DNA of 10,917 nt from an uncultured Ruminococcus sp. (lineage in GTDB: Bacteria; Bacillota; Clostridia; Oscillospirales; CAG-272), in NCBI GenBank assembly GCA_902783755.1, contig CACZSC010000171.1:1-10917 (forward strand), written 5' to 3'. Each line of letters starts with the position of its first letter. The first letter of the stretch is position 1. Under the pieces are notes generated by a model. The model did not search any database, was not told the origin of the DNA, and saw only the letters and a list, made by a program, of their open reading frames with translations. The translations under genes and the position numbers were made by a program. This document shows, piece after piece, positions 1 to 6,007 of the stretch.

Positions 1-81
1 CTGAGGGTAGTCAACCCGGACCTGAAGAACCGTATCTTACGATTCCCAAGCCCCCGCCTCTACAGGCGGCGGGTAGTTGAC
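1..81 (+). mobile_element. Possible right end of an IS200/IS605-type element (partial)
   Basis: Positions 51-59 (CCCCCGCCT) pair with 64-73 (AGGCGG, a bulged C, GGG) to give a nine-pair stem with a four-base CTAC loop, followed directly by TAGTTGAC ending near 81. A hairpin close to the element tip followed by a short conserved tail is the layout I associate with right ends of IS200/IS605 (tnpB-type) elements. A related string, GGGTAGTCAACCC, lies at 5-17. No transposase is recognisable. Two plus-strand frames are open to the window edge, one ending at TGA 78-80, exactly at the proposed tip, and either could be the tail of a tnpB-like gene lying to the left. The region is not a convincing terminator for the minus-strand gene because no T-run follows the stem on that strand. 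This is a pattern match from memory, not a proven element. Confidence 0.38.
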
Positions 82-1622
82 TTGCCGATCCCGCCTTTTC
101 TGTAAACGTATGCCATTACGCCCGCAGCGGCAGCCAGGAGCACAAGAAGAAGGATGACAGGCAGTCCCGAACCCGTGTCTGAGGCCGGGGCGCGGGAGGT
201 CTCCGCAGGTGTGTTCTTTTCCTGTTCACGCTGCTGCTCCTCCAGCTTTCTGCTTTCTTCCTCGAGTCTTCTGCTTTCCTCAGCCTGCCGTTCCTCTTCC
301 AGCTTCCGGTTTTCCTCCTCGAGCCTTCTGCTTTCCTCGGCCTGCCGTTCTTCCTCCAGACGCTTTTCTTCTTCTCTTTCCTCATAGGTCCTGACATTTT
401 CGAAGAAATCGTTCTTCAGTACGTCCTCGCCCACTTCCGATCTGAAAAGTCCATACTGTCTCGGAGTGTATGAGGTGATCTGGTCAGATGAGGTTATCTG
501 GTATCCTTCACCGTATATCCAGCCGTAGAACCAGGTCCAGTGCTGGGAAACGTGGTGCCGGAAACCGTTCTGCGTCACCTGGAAAGCCGTGAGACCGCCG
601 AACTTTTCCAGCGGGGAATCGATGTCCAGGTAGATTACGTTTTCAGGATAGAGGTGTATGTATGTCTTTTCGACGGTCCAGGTGCCGTAACGTTCCGCGC
701 TTTCCGGGAAAGCTGAGGGATCCTTTGCGTAGTCCAGGGAATCCCTCAGGGCGGCGGCACAGACCAGATGGGTCCCGTGACCGTATTCTCCGTTGAAATC
801 GTGGGTCATGACCACGAGTGGCCTGAATCTTCTCAGGCATTCCGTCACAAAACTGCAGAAATCTTCATATGTGTATCCGTACGCCGAATATGCGGCGATG
901 GCGCCGTCATAGGATTCGGAATAGAGGTCGGGGAATTCAGAGATCAGAGGGTAGTTTCTGACCCCCACTTCCCAGAGACCGTCCAGCTGCTCGTGCTGCC
1001 TCATGTGGGTATCGAAATGGTTGACGAGATATACCACCTGGACCCGCAGGCCTCTTTCCCCCGCATAAAGCGGAAGTACTCCCGCGAAGAAGAGCTGCTC
1101 ATCGTCGGAGTGGGAAGAGAGCATCATAAGGTCGCAGCCGTCAAGCATGGGCTCCCACCTCTGCACCCAGTCCGGCAGGTCGCCGGGGCCGAACCCGTAG
1201 ATTTCGGAAATGAGGGTGCCCTGGGGAAGGCTTACAGTGACTTCCGAGGGCATGCGGCCGAAGGCTTCCTCCAGATCAGCATACTCGTGTATGAAACCGT
1301 TCACGCCGAACTCCCGGGATTCCCCTGATGAAGTGTCGGTGACTGTCCAGCGTTCCGGCGGGTAGTCGAAGATCATGTAGAGCCCGGAGATGCCGTCCTC
1401 TCTCGTCACCGTGACGGTCGCCCCCTGGGACAGCGTATAGGTGTTGTCATTCCCGTCGGTTATGTAATACGCGTTTTCCAGGCCGTAGGCCCAGATCCCG
1501 GTCTGCGTGTAGTCCGCCTCATCAGCCATGGCCGGCAGCGCCAGCGCCGTAAGCAGCGCCAGAACGGCTGCGGCGGTCGTGAAGAGGGCTGTTTTGAATC
1601 CGGTGTTTTTCCTTATATGCAT
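60..1622 (-). CDS. Secreted, membrane-anchored PIG-L family deacetylase with coiled-coil stalk
   Basis: This 520-residue protein belongs by motif to the PIG-L/LmbE family, zinc enzymes that remove N-acetyl groups from GlcNAc-type sugars. The substrate here is unknown. In order: a signal peptide (1-33, hydrophobic 11-30, cleavage near AMA-DE); a beta-rich N-terminal region (about 40-150); the PIG-L domain from about 160, with HSDDE at 171-175 (family form HPDDE, Pro replaced by Ser) and GHGTH at 281-285 supplying the second histidine pair; a Glu/Arg-rich coiled coil at about 412-468 containing two 19-residue repeats; a Thr/Ser/Ala/Pro linker; a membrane helix at 487-507; and a basic tail. It should therefore sit outside the cell on a stalk. 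The ATG at 1622 is chosen because it opens the signal peptide and follows GAGAGAG; the longer open frame only adds uxaC antisense-frame residues. It starts 11 bp after uxaC, so its ribosome site lies at the end of that gene. The last codons and the stop lie inside the putative insertion end at 1-81, so the native C-terminus may have been replaced. Confidence 0.9.
   Translation of the reverse strand: MHIRKNTGFKTALFTTAAAVLALLTALALPAMADEADYTQTGIWAYGLENAYYITDGNDNTYTLSQGATVTVTREDGISGLYMIFDYPPERWTVTDTSSGESREFGVNGFIHEYADLEEAFGRMPSEVTVSLPQGTLISEIYGFGPGDLPDWVQRWEPMLDGCDLMMLSSHSDDEQLFFAGVLPLYAGERGLRVQVVYLVNHFDTHMRQHEQLDGLWEVGVRNYPLISEFPDLYSESYDGAIAAYSAYGYTYEDFCSFVTECLRRFRPLVVMTHDFNGEYGHGTHLVCAAALRDSLDYAKDPSAFPESAERYGTWTVEKTYIHLYPENVIYLDIDSPLEKFGGLTAFQVTQNGFRHHVSQHWTWFYGWIYGEGYQITSSDQITSYTPRQYGLFRSEVGEDVLKNDFFENVRTYEEREEEKRLEEERQAEESRRLEEENRKLEEERQAEESRRLEEESRKLEEQQREQEKNTPAETSRAPASDTGSGLPVILLLVLLAAAAGVMAYVYRKGGIGKSTTRRL
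243..356 (-). repeat. Two tandem 57-bp repeats encoding the coiled-coil stalk
   Basis: Units at 243-299 and 300-356 match at about 49 of 57 positions by hand alignment. Each encodes 19 residues of the type LEEERQAEESRRLEEE[N/S]RK in the minus-strand PIG-L gene. A partial, more diverged unit continues toward 380. The unit length is a multiple of three, so gain or loss of a unit would lengthen or shorten the stalk without a frameshift. Confidence 0.85.
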
Positions 1623-1633
1623 GTCAGTCTCTC

Positions 1634-3034
1634 TCAAATCTGTTTTGTGAAATATGCCTCGGCATTGTTGTAGCAGATGTCTTCCACTATCCTGCCCACG
1701 AACCCGATGTCGCTGGGGTACTCTCCGTTCTCTATCAGTCCGCCCAGCATGTCGCACAGGATCCTGCGGAAGTATTCATGCCTCGTGTAGGACAGGAAGC
1801 TCCTTGAGTCCGTGAGCATACCCACGAACCTGCTGAGAAGTGAGACCTGCGACAGGGCCGTCAGCTGCCGCTGCATACCGTCCTTCTGGTCATTGAACCA
1901 CCAGGCTGAGCCGAACTGGAGCTTGCTCTGAACTCCGCTCTTCTGGAAACAGTTGATGAGAGCCGCCAGCACTTCGTTGTCTCTGGGATTGAGACAGTAA
2001 AGGATGGTCTTCGGCAGCTCGTCGGTGCTGTCGAGACGGTTGATGAGGGAGGAGAGCTTCTTCGCGAAGGGCTGGTCCTCGATGGAGTCGAAACCGGTGT
2101 CCGGCCCCAGAAGCTCCATGTATCTCGATGAGTTGTTCCTCATGGCTCCTATGTGATACTGCTGCACCCAGCCGAGGCGGCTGTACTGCCTGCCGAGGAA
2201 CACCAGTATGTAGCCTTTGTATATCCCGATCTCCGTTTCGGTGAGTTTTTCGCCTCCGAGGGCTTTTCTGAAGACCCGGTCGGCGGCTTCCTCGTCCGCT
2301 TCCTCATAGTAAACGACGTCAAGCGCATGGTCCGAGCAGACGCAGCCCATGGAGTCGAAGAATTCTATCCTTTTCCTCAGTGCTTCGCAGAGGCACCTGA
2401 TGCATCCTATCTTCATGCCCGCCGTCTCCTCCAGCTTTCCGATGTAGGAGGGGAAGGAGGGAAGTTCGCAGTTTACGGCCTTGTCCGGCCTGAAGGCGGG
2501 CCTTACGGTGACACCGAAGCTTCTGTCTTCCATGAGCATCCTGTGCCATTCAAGACTGTCCGCCGGGTCGTCCGTGGTGAACAGCTTTCTCACGTTGCTC
2601 ATTTCTATCATCTTTCTGGCGCTCAGATCCTCAAGGGCGGCGTTGCAGCGGTCGTAGATGCTGCGGGCCGTTTCCGGGGACAGCGTGTCCGTGATGCCGA
2701 AGAACCTCCGGAGCTCCAGATGTGTCCAGTGATATATGGGATTTCCGATGGCGTAGGGTATGACTTCTGCGAATTTCAGGAATTTCTCCCAGTCGTCCCT
2801 GTCTCCCGTGATATAGCTTTCGTCCACGCCCCACTGGCGCAGCAGACGCCACTTGTAGTGATCCCCGCCGAGCCAGGCTTCGGTTATGGACCGGAATTTC
2901 CTGTCTTCATATATCTCTCTGATGTTCAGGTGACAGTGGAAATCGAAGATGGGCATCTTCTCGGCATAACCGTGGTACAGTTCCCGCGCGGTATCGGTAC
3001 GAAGGATAAAATCGTCATCAAGAAATGGTCTCAT
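1634..3034 (-). CDS. uxaC: Uronate isomerase (glucuronate isomerase)
   Basis: UxaC interconverts D-glucuronate and D-fructuronate (and D-galacturonate and D-tagaturonate), the first cytoplasmic step of hexuronate breakdown. The 466-residue product has the usual family length and belongs to the amidohydrolase-fold uronate isomerases. Visible signatures are DFHCHL at 31-36, whose two histidines are the expected metal ligands; the segment GNPIYHWTHLELRRFFGI at about 98-115; SDHALD in the middle; and FGSAWWFND and TDSRSFLSYTRHEYFRRILC near the C-terminus. The start at 3034 (MRPFLDDDF) follows GGAGAGG with a seven-base gap. An ATG 15 codons upstream is in frame, but it adds a non-conserved, Arg-rich leader and would fall upstream of this good site. 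It is the promoter-proximal gene of a two-gene operon with the PIG-L deacetylase. No other hexuronate gene (uxaA, uxaB, uxuA, kdgK, kdgA) is in the window. Confidence 0.96.
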   Translation of the reverse strand: MRPFLDDDFILRTDTARELYHGYAEKMPIFDFHCHLNIREIYEDRKFRSITEAWLGGDHYKWRLLRQWGVDESYITGDRDDWEKFLKFAEVIPYAIGNPIYHWTHLELRRFFGITDTLSPETARSIYDRCNAALEDLSARKMIEMSNVRKLFTTDDPADSLEWHRMLMEDRSFGVTVRPAFRPDKAVNCELPSFPSYIGKLEETAGMKIGCIRCLCEALRKRIEFFDSMGCVCSDHALDVVYYEEADEEAADRVFRKALGGEKLTETEIGIYKGYILVFLGRQYSRLGWVQQYHIGAMRNNSSRYMELLGPDTGFDSIEDQPFAKKLSSLINRLDSTDELPKTILYCLNPRDNEVLAALINCFQKSGVQSKLQFGSAWWFNDQKDGMQRQLTALSQVSLLSRFVGMLTDSRSFLSYTRHEYFRRILCDMLGGLIENGEYPSDIGFVGRIVEDICYNNAEAYFTKQI

Positions 3035-3094
3035 TTGAGGTCCTCTCCGGCGGCGGGAAACCCCGTCTCCAATGCACAAAATATTCCAAATACC

Positions 3095-3123
3095 ATATTA
3101 CCACAAAGCGGCGTTTTTTGCAA
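3095..3123 (-). promoter_or_regulatory. SigA-type promoter for uxaC operon
   Basis: Read on the minus strand, TTGCAA (3118-3123) and TAATAT (3095-3100) are separated by exactly 17 bases, which puts transcription start near 3088 and leaves a leader of about 50 nt before uxaC. Weak symmetrical elements flank it: the palindrome CATATATG at 3125-3132 just upstream of the -35, and AATAT/ATATT arms at 3080-3084 and 3095-3099 over the -10 and start point. Either could be an operator, but the arms are short and no regulator is assigned. Confidence 0.6.
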
Positions 3124-3190
3124 TCATATATGTTATATTATTGAAGGAAATCGATGCTGCGAATGTGTGATTTTTTCATCTTCGCGGCAA

Positions 3191-3219
3191 TTGACAAACC
3201 CGTTTTTTTATGCTAAAAT
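3191..3219 (+). promoter_or_regulatory. SigA-type promoter for rsmE unit, extended -10
   Basis: A perfect TTGACA (3191-3196), a 17-base spacer and TAAAAT (3214-3219), with TGC immediately before the -10 as an extended -10 element. It is one of the strongest promoter matches in the window. It lies about 50 bp upstream of the rsmE start and diverges from the uxaC promoter, with the two -35 elements about 67 bp apart. Confidence 0.8.
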
Positions 3220-3271
3220 CGGTAATTGTTGAGGAATGCCATCGAGGTATCAGTGTTTTCGGAGAGTGGAT

Positions 3272-4030
3272 ATGCCTAGATTTTTCATCGAGTCCGGAAA
3301 TATCCGTTCTGACGGGAACGGCGTCCGTTATGCGGCACTGGAGGGCGAAGACGCCCACCATGCGGGCCGCGTGCTCCGGCTGAAGCCGGGAGAGGCGGTG
3401 ACCCTCTGCGACGAAAACAGCTGGGAATACGATTCGGTGGTAGAGTCCGTGGGGGATGAAGTCATCCTGAAGATCACAGACAGCAGGGCAGGAGAAAGGG
3501 AACCGCCGTACAGAGCGGCCGTTTACCAGGCTCTCGCAAAGGGTGACCGGTTCGATACCGTGATACAGAAAGCCGTGGAGACGGGAGCGGCCGAGATCGT
3601 GCCCGTCGTGTCGGCGAGGTGTACCGTAAAGCTCGAAGCCCGGGACATCCCGAAGAAAGTTGCCAGATGGCAGAGGATAGCCTACGAGGCCGCAAAGCAG
3701 TGCGGCAGGGGAACGGTGCCTCAGGTCAGGCAGCCTCTTCCTTTCGCAGATGCCGTGCGGGAGGCCTCTCTGGCCTCTGCAGCTCTGTTCTGCTACGAAG
3801 GCGACGGAACGGTGCCGATACCCGAGATACTCGGGCAGGCAGGGAGACCTGAGACCGTATCCGTGTTCATCGGACCCGAAGGCGGGTTCGATGACCGCGA
3901 GGCAGAATTCGCAAGATCTTCGGGTATGAAGATGTGCGGACTCGGGAAACGGATACTGAGGACGGAGACCGCCGCGCTGTTTGCCCTCACATGCATATCA
4001 TATCAGTTCGAATTACAAGCCAACAAATAG
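3272..4030 (+). CDS. rsmE: 16S rRNA (uracil1498-N3)-methyltransferase RsmE
   Basis: RsmE methylates N3 of U1498 in 16S rRNA of the 30S subunit, using S-adenosylmethionine. The 252-residue product fits the family length. The N-terminal PUA-like part (about 1-72, MPRFFIESGN... HHAGRVLRLKPGE) precedes a SPOUT methyltransferase domain with EAAKQCGR (139-146), FIGPEGGFDDRE (199-210) and LGKRILRTETAALFAL (224-239), which build the knotted SAM pocket. The ATG at 3272 is preferred over the in-frame ATG at 3236: it follows GGAGAG at suitable distance and gives the canonical MPRFF start, whereas the upstream ATG adds 12 atypical residues and has its GAGG almost touching the codon. It has its own strong promoter, is followed by a small membrane-protein gene, and lacks the prmA neighbour that often precedes it in Firmicutes, at least within this window. 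Confidence 0.96.
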   Translation: MPRFFIESGNIRSDGNGVRYAALEGEDAHHAGRVLRLKPGEAVTLCDENSWEYDSVVESVGDEVILKITDSRAGEREPPYRAAVYQALAKGDRFDTVIQKAVETGAAEIVPVVSARCTVKLEARDIPKKVARWQRIAYEAAKQCGRGTVPQVRQPLPFADAVREASLASAALFCYEGDGTVPIPEILGQAGRPETVSVFIGPEGGFDDREAEFARSSGMKMCGLGKRILRTETAALFALTCISYQFELQANK

Positions 4031-4050
4031 AAATATCGCTGTCCGGAAAG

Positions 4051-4081
4051 GGGAACGGCCGCAAGGCCGGGGTTTGATTCC
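4051..4081 (+). other. GNRA-capped hairpin in front of the four-helix membrane-protein gene
   Basis: CGGCC (4056-4060) and GGCCG (4065-4069) form a perfect five-pair GC stem closed by a GCAA tetraloop, with additional GGAA/TTCC complementarity at 4052-4055 and 4078-4081. It ends two bases before the ATG at 4083, and the only purine-rich ribosome-site candidate (GGGG at about 4068-4072) overlaps the stem. It may influence translation of the downstream gene. There is no T-run, so it is not a terminator. Confidence 0.4.
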
Positions 4082-4082
4082 A

Positions 4083-4541
4083 ATGTCTACAACCACACAG
4101 GAAAAAACCGCAAACAAGCCGAAAATAATGACGCTGAAAAAGTCAGAGGCGAAAAAGCTGGTGCTGCTGAGAGTGCTGATCATAATAATCGTGGACATAG
4201 TCGTCTGCGTGTGCTTCAACCATCTCATCCACAGTCCCGCCGAAGTGGAATACACCTTCTATACTCAGGTGAGGCCGGTGTTGTTCTGGCTCTTCATCGC
4301 GCTGACCGTGGCGGCTGTGGTCTATCTCATAATCACCCTCGTGAAGAAGATCGACACTTCGGCCCATGTGCTGACGCCGGCCATGATATGCGCCATCTCC
4401 GTATATCTTGCCATCCTGACCAACTCCTTCTTCTATACCCGTTTCAGACAGTCCCCGTACCTCTTCTACACCCTTACGATCATAGCCAGCGTGCTGTTCG
4501 TAGTGTACTACGTTTACACGGTGCTGCTGTACAAGAAATAA
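4083..4541 (+). CDS. Small membrane protein with four predicted helices, function unknown
   Basis: I do not recognise the family. The 152-residue product has a polar, Lys/Thr-rich cytoplasmic-looking N-terminus (1-25) and four hydrophobic segments at about 26-49, 67-91, 99-120 and 125-149, ending in YKK. Charges between segments suggest N- and C-termini inside. No catalytic or transport motif is visible; the second half contains an aromatic-rich stretch with NSFFYTRFRQSPYLFY between helices 3 and 4. The ATG at 4083 is chosen because the longer open frame (from 3981) overlaps rsmE and adds non-hydrophobic, unrelated residues. The ribosome site is poor and lies in a hairpin. It sits 52 bp after rsmE in the same direction and before a terminator, so it is probably the last gene of the rsmE transcript. 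Confidence 0.8.
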   Translation: MSTTTQEKTANKPKIMTLKKSEAKKLVLLRVLIIIIVDIVVCVCFNHLIHSPAEVEYTFYTQVRPVLFWLFIALTVAAVVYLIITLVKKIDTSAHVLTPAMICAISVYLAILTNSFFYTRFRQSPYLFYTLTIIASVLFVVYYVYTVLLYKK

Positions 4542-4559
4542 GGAAAAACGGATTATTAT

Positions 4560-4594
4560 TCCCGGGTTCGCAACTGGCCCGGGATTCTTTTTTT
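4560..4594 (+). terminator. Intrinsic terminator after the rsmE unit
   Basis: TCCCGGG (4560-4566) pairs with CCCGGGA (4578-4584) around an 11-base loop and is followed by TTC and seven T residues (4588-4594). It lies 18 bp after the stop of the membrane-protein gene and before the next promoter, so it cleanly separates the two transcription units. Confidence 0.9.
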
Positions 4595-4713
4595 CACCCG
4601 GAAAAACGCAGCTACAAACGTAATTTGGACGAAAATGTCAGAAATGAAGATGAAAAACTGATGAAAATGACGAAAAAAGTAGCATTTTATATAAAAAGTT
4701 CACCCGTTTCCTA

Positions 4714-4742
4714 TTGAAAAATGACAAAAACTATTGTAAAAT
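4714..4742 (+). promoter_or_regulatory. SigA-type promoter for the CdaR/PucR-type regulator gene
   Basis: TTGAAA (4714-4719) and TAAAAT (4737-4742) are separated by 17 bases, in an AT-rich stretch (about 4600-4745) that contrasts with the surrounding coding DNA. The predicted start near 4750 leaves a leader of about 40 nt before the ATG at 4792. Confidence 0.75.
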
Positions 4743-4791
4743 ATGGCACAGATTTATTTTCACATCAATATTTGGAATGGAAGGTACATTT

Positions 4792-5877
4792 ATGTCGAAC
4801 CGTCTTTTTCAGGGAATAATCCATCAGATGAAGGACGCCGTCGACCGCGTTATAGGCGTGGTGGACGACAAGGGCGTCATTATCGCATGCAGTGAGCTGG
4901 TAAAAATCGGCGAGATGAGACAGGGCATCCGCGACGAGCTGGCTTACGTTTCCGAGATCCTCGTGACGGGCGGATACACATACAGGCCTCTCGGGACCGC
5001 CTCCAAGTGGGAGTATGCCGTTTTCGTTGAAGGGGAGGACAAGTATGCAGAGAAGACTACCGCTATCCTTGCGGTTTCCCTTCTCAACATCAAGAACCTC
5101 TACGACGAGAAGTACGACAAGAACTCCTTCATAAAGAACATCATACTGGACAACATCCTGCCGAGCGACATATACATCAAGTCGAAGGAGCTCCGCTTCA
5201 ACGCGGAGGAGAGCAGGGTGGTCTTCATAATCAAGTTCCACTCGAAGACTGACGTACTGTCCTACGATATGGTGCAGAGCATATTCCCGGACAAGAACAG
5301 GGACTATGTGATCTCCACCGGAGAACAGGACATCGTCCTCGTGAAGGAAGTTAAGCCCAGGACCGACATACGCGAGATCGAGAAGATCGCGAAGAGCATC
5401 TCCGACACCATCAATTCGGAGTACTATGTGAACGTGTCCATCGGCATAGGCACCGTGGTTGACAACATCAAGGATCTTGCCAAGTCCTACAAGGAAGCCC
5501 AGGTGGCGTTCGAGGTGGGAAAGGTGTTCGATACTGAGAAGAACATAGTGAGCTATGAGAACCTTGGCATAGGCCGTCTCATTTACCAGCTTCCCACGAC
5601 TCTCTGCGAGATGTTCCTGCAGGAAGTGTTCAAGAACGGATCCCTGGATTCCCTTGACAAGGAGACTCTGCTCACCATCCAGTGCTTCTTCGAGAACAAC
5701 CTCAACGTGTCCGAGACTTCCAGAAAACTGTTCGTGCACAGGAATACCCTTGTGTACAGGCTGGAAAAGATCCGCAAGCTCACGGGTCTCGACCTGCGCG
5801 AGTTCGACCATGCCATCACGTTCAAAGTGGCTCTCATGGTCAAGAAGTATCTCACCACCAGACCGGTGAACTATTAA
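4792..5877 (+). CDS. CdaR/PucR-type transcriptional regulator
   Basis: This 361-residue protein is a predicted cytoplasmic DNA-binding regulator of the group named after CdaR (sugar diacid regulator) and PucR. The C-terminal helix-turn-helix is clear: NLNVSETSRKLFVHRNTLVYRLEKIRKLTG at about 303-332, followed by the usual DLREFDHAITFKVALMV ending. The centre (about 140-245, with VNVSIGIGTVVDNIKDLAKSYKEAQVAFEVGK at 213-244) resembles the degenerate GGDEF-like domain of CdaR. It lacks a GGDEF motif and so should not make cyclic-di-GMP. The N-terminal ~130 residues are the likely sensory part, ligand unknown. The ATG at 4792 follows GGAAGG with an eight-base gap and is preferred over upstream in-frame ATGs that begin inside the promoter region. 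It stands between a terminator-bounded unit upstream and ftsEX downstream. Its target could be ftsEX, itself or a distant locus; the sugar-diacid name should not be taken as its ligand. Confidence 0.88.
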   Translation: MSNRLFQGIIHQMKDAVDRVIGVVDDKGVIIACSELVKIGEMRQGIRDELAYVSEILVTGGYTYRPLGTASKWEYAVFVEGEDKYAEKTTAILAVSLLNIKNLYDEKYDKNSFIKNIILDNILPSDIYIKSKELRFNAEESRVVFIIKFHSKTDVLSYDMVQSIFPDKNRDYVISTGEQDIVLVKEVKPRTDIREIEKIAKSISDTINSEYYVNVSIGIGTVVDNIKDLAKSYKEAQVAFEVGKVFDTEKNIVSYENLGIGRLIYQLPTTLCEMFLQEVFKNGSLDSLDKETLLTIQCFFENNLNVSETSRKLFVHRNTLVYRLEKIRKLTGLDLREFDHAITFKVALMVKKYLTTRPVNY

Positions 5878-5892
5878 TATCGTACAAAACAA

Positions 5893-5930
5893 CAGGGACT
5901 GTTCCGTACGGGACAGGTCCCTGCTCCGTT
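5893..5930 (+). terminator. Strong hairpin after the regulator gene, probable terminator or attenuator
   Basis: CAGGGAC (5893-5899) pairs with GTCCCTG (5917-5923), and the stem continues inward as TGTTCCG against CGGGACA with one bulged G and one G-U pair, leaving a TA tip. The hairpin is very stable and starts 16 bp after the regulator stop. The tail (CTCCGTTTATAT) has only a short T cluster, so termination may be partial and allow some read-through into ftsE. Confidence 0.55.
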
Positions 5931-5948
5931 TATATGCCCATGCTGACC

Positions 5949-5982
5949 GGCGGGGATGACGTTCCCGCCTCCGCCCTTTTTT
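5949..5982 (+). terminator. Second GC-rich hairpin with T6 tract in front of ftsE
   Basis: GGCGGGGA (5949-5956) pairs with TTCCCGCC (5962-5969) around TGACG, followed after seven bases by TTTTTT (5977-5982), only 25 bp before the ftsE start codon. The gap between stem and T-run is longer than ideal. It could be a second terminator or an attenuator in the ftsE leader. I see no convincing separate ftsE promoter between 5923 and 6000. Confidence 0.42.
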
Positions 5983-6007
5983 CCGCATAACGAAAGGAAA
6001 AACACCC

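Noticed and set aside
51..73. Hairpin read as an intrinsic terminator for the PIG-L operon
   Set aside because: On the minus strand the stem is not followed by a T-run (GGCTTGGGAATCG follows) and the gene's stop codon lies in the loop, so an element end explains it better, though termination by other means is not excluded.
116..397. Out-of-frame open frames on both strands through the repeat-rich stalk region
   Set aside because: They are produced by the low-complexity Glu/Arg repeat DNA; the encoded Ser/Phe- or Lys/Arg-rich strings have no independent support.
2153..3232. 359-codon plus-strand open frame opposite uxaC
   Set aside because: It runs fully antisense to a strongly conserved uxaC, has no recognisable motif and no ribosome site, and arises from the codon bias of the real gene.
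4065..4081. GGTTTGATTCC resembling a tRNA T-arm
   Set aside because: There is no acceptor, D or anticodon arm around it at the right spacing and no CCA end; the resemblance is only local.
5140..5540. GGDEF-like region in the regulator taken as a diguanylate cyclase
   Set aside because: The GGDEF catalytic motif is absent; this degenerate fold is a normal part of CdaR/PucR-type regulators.
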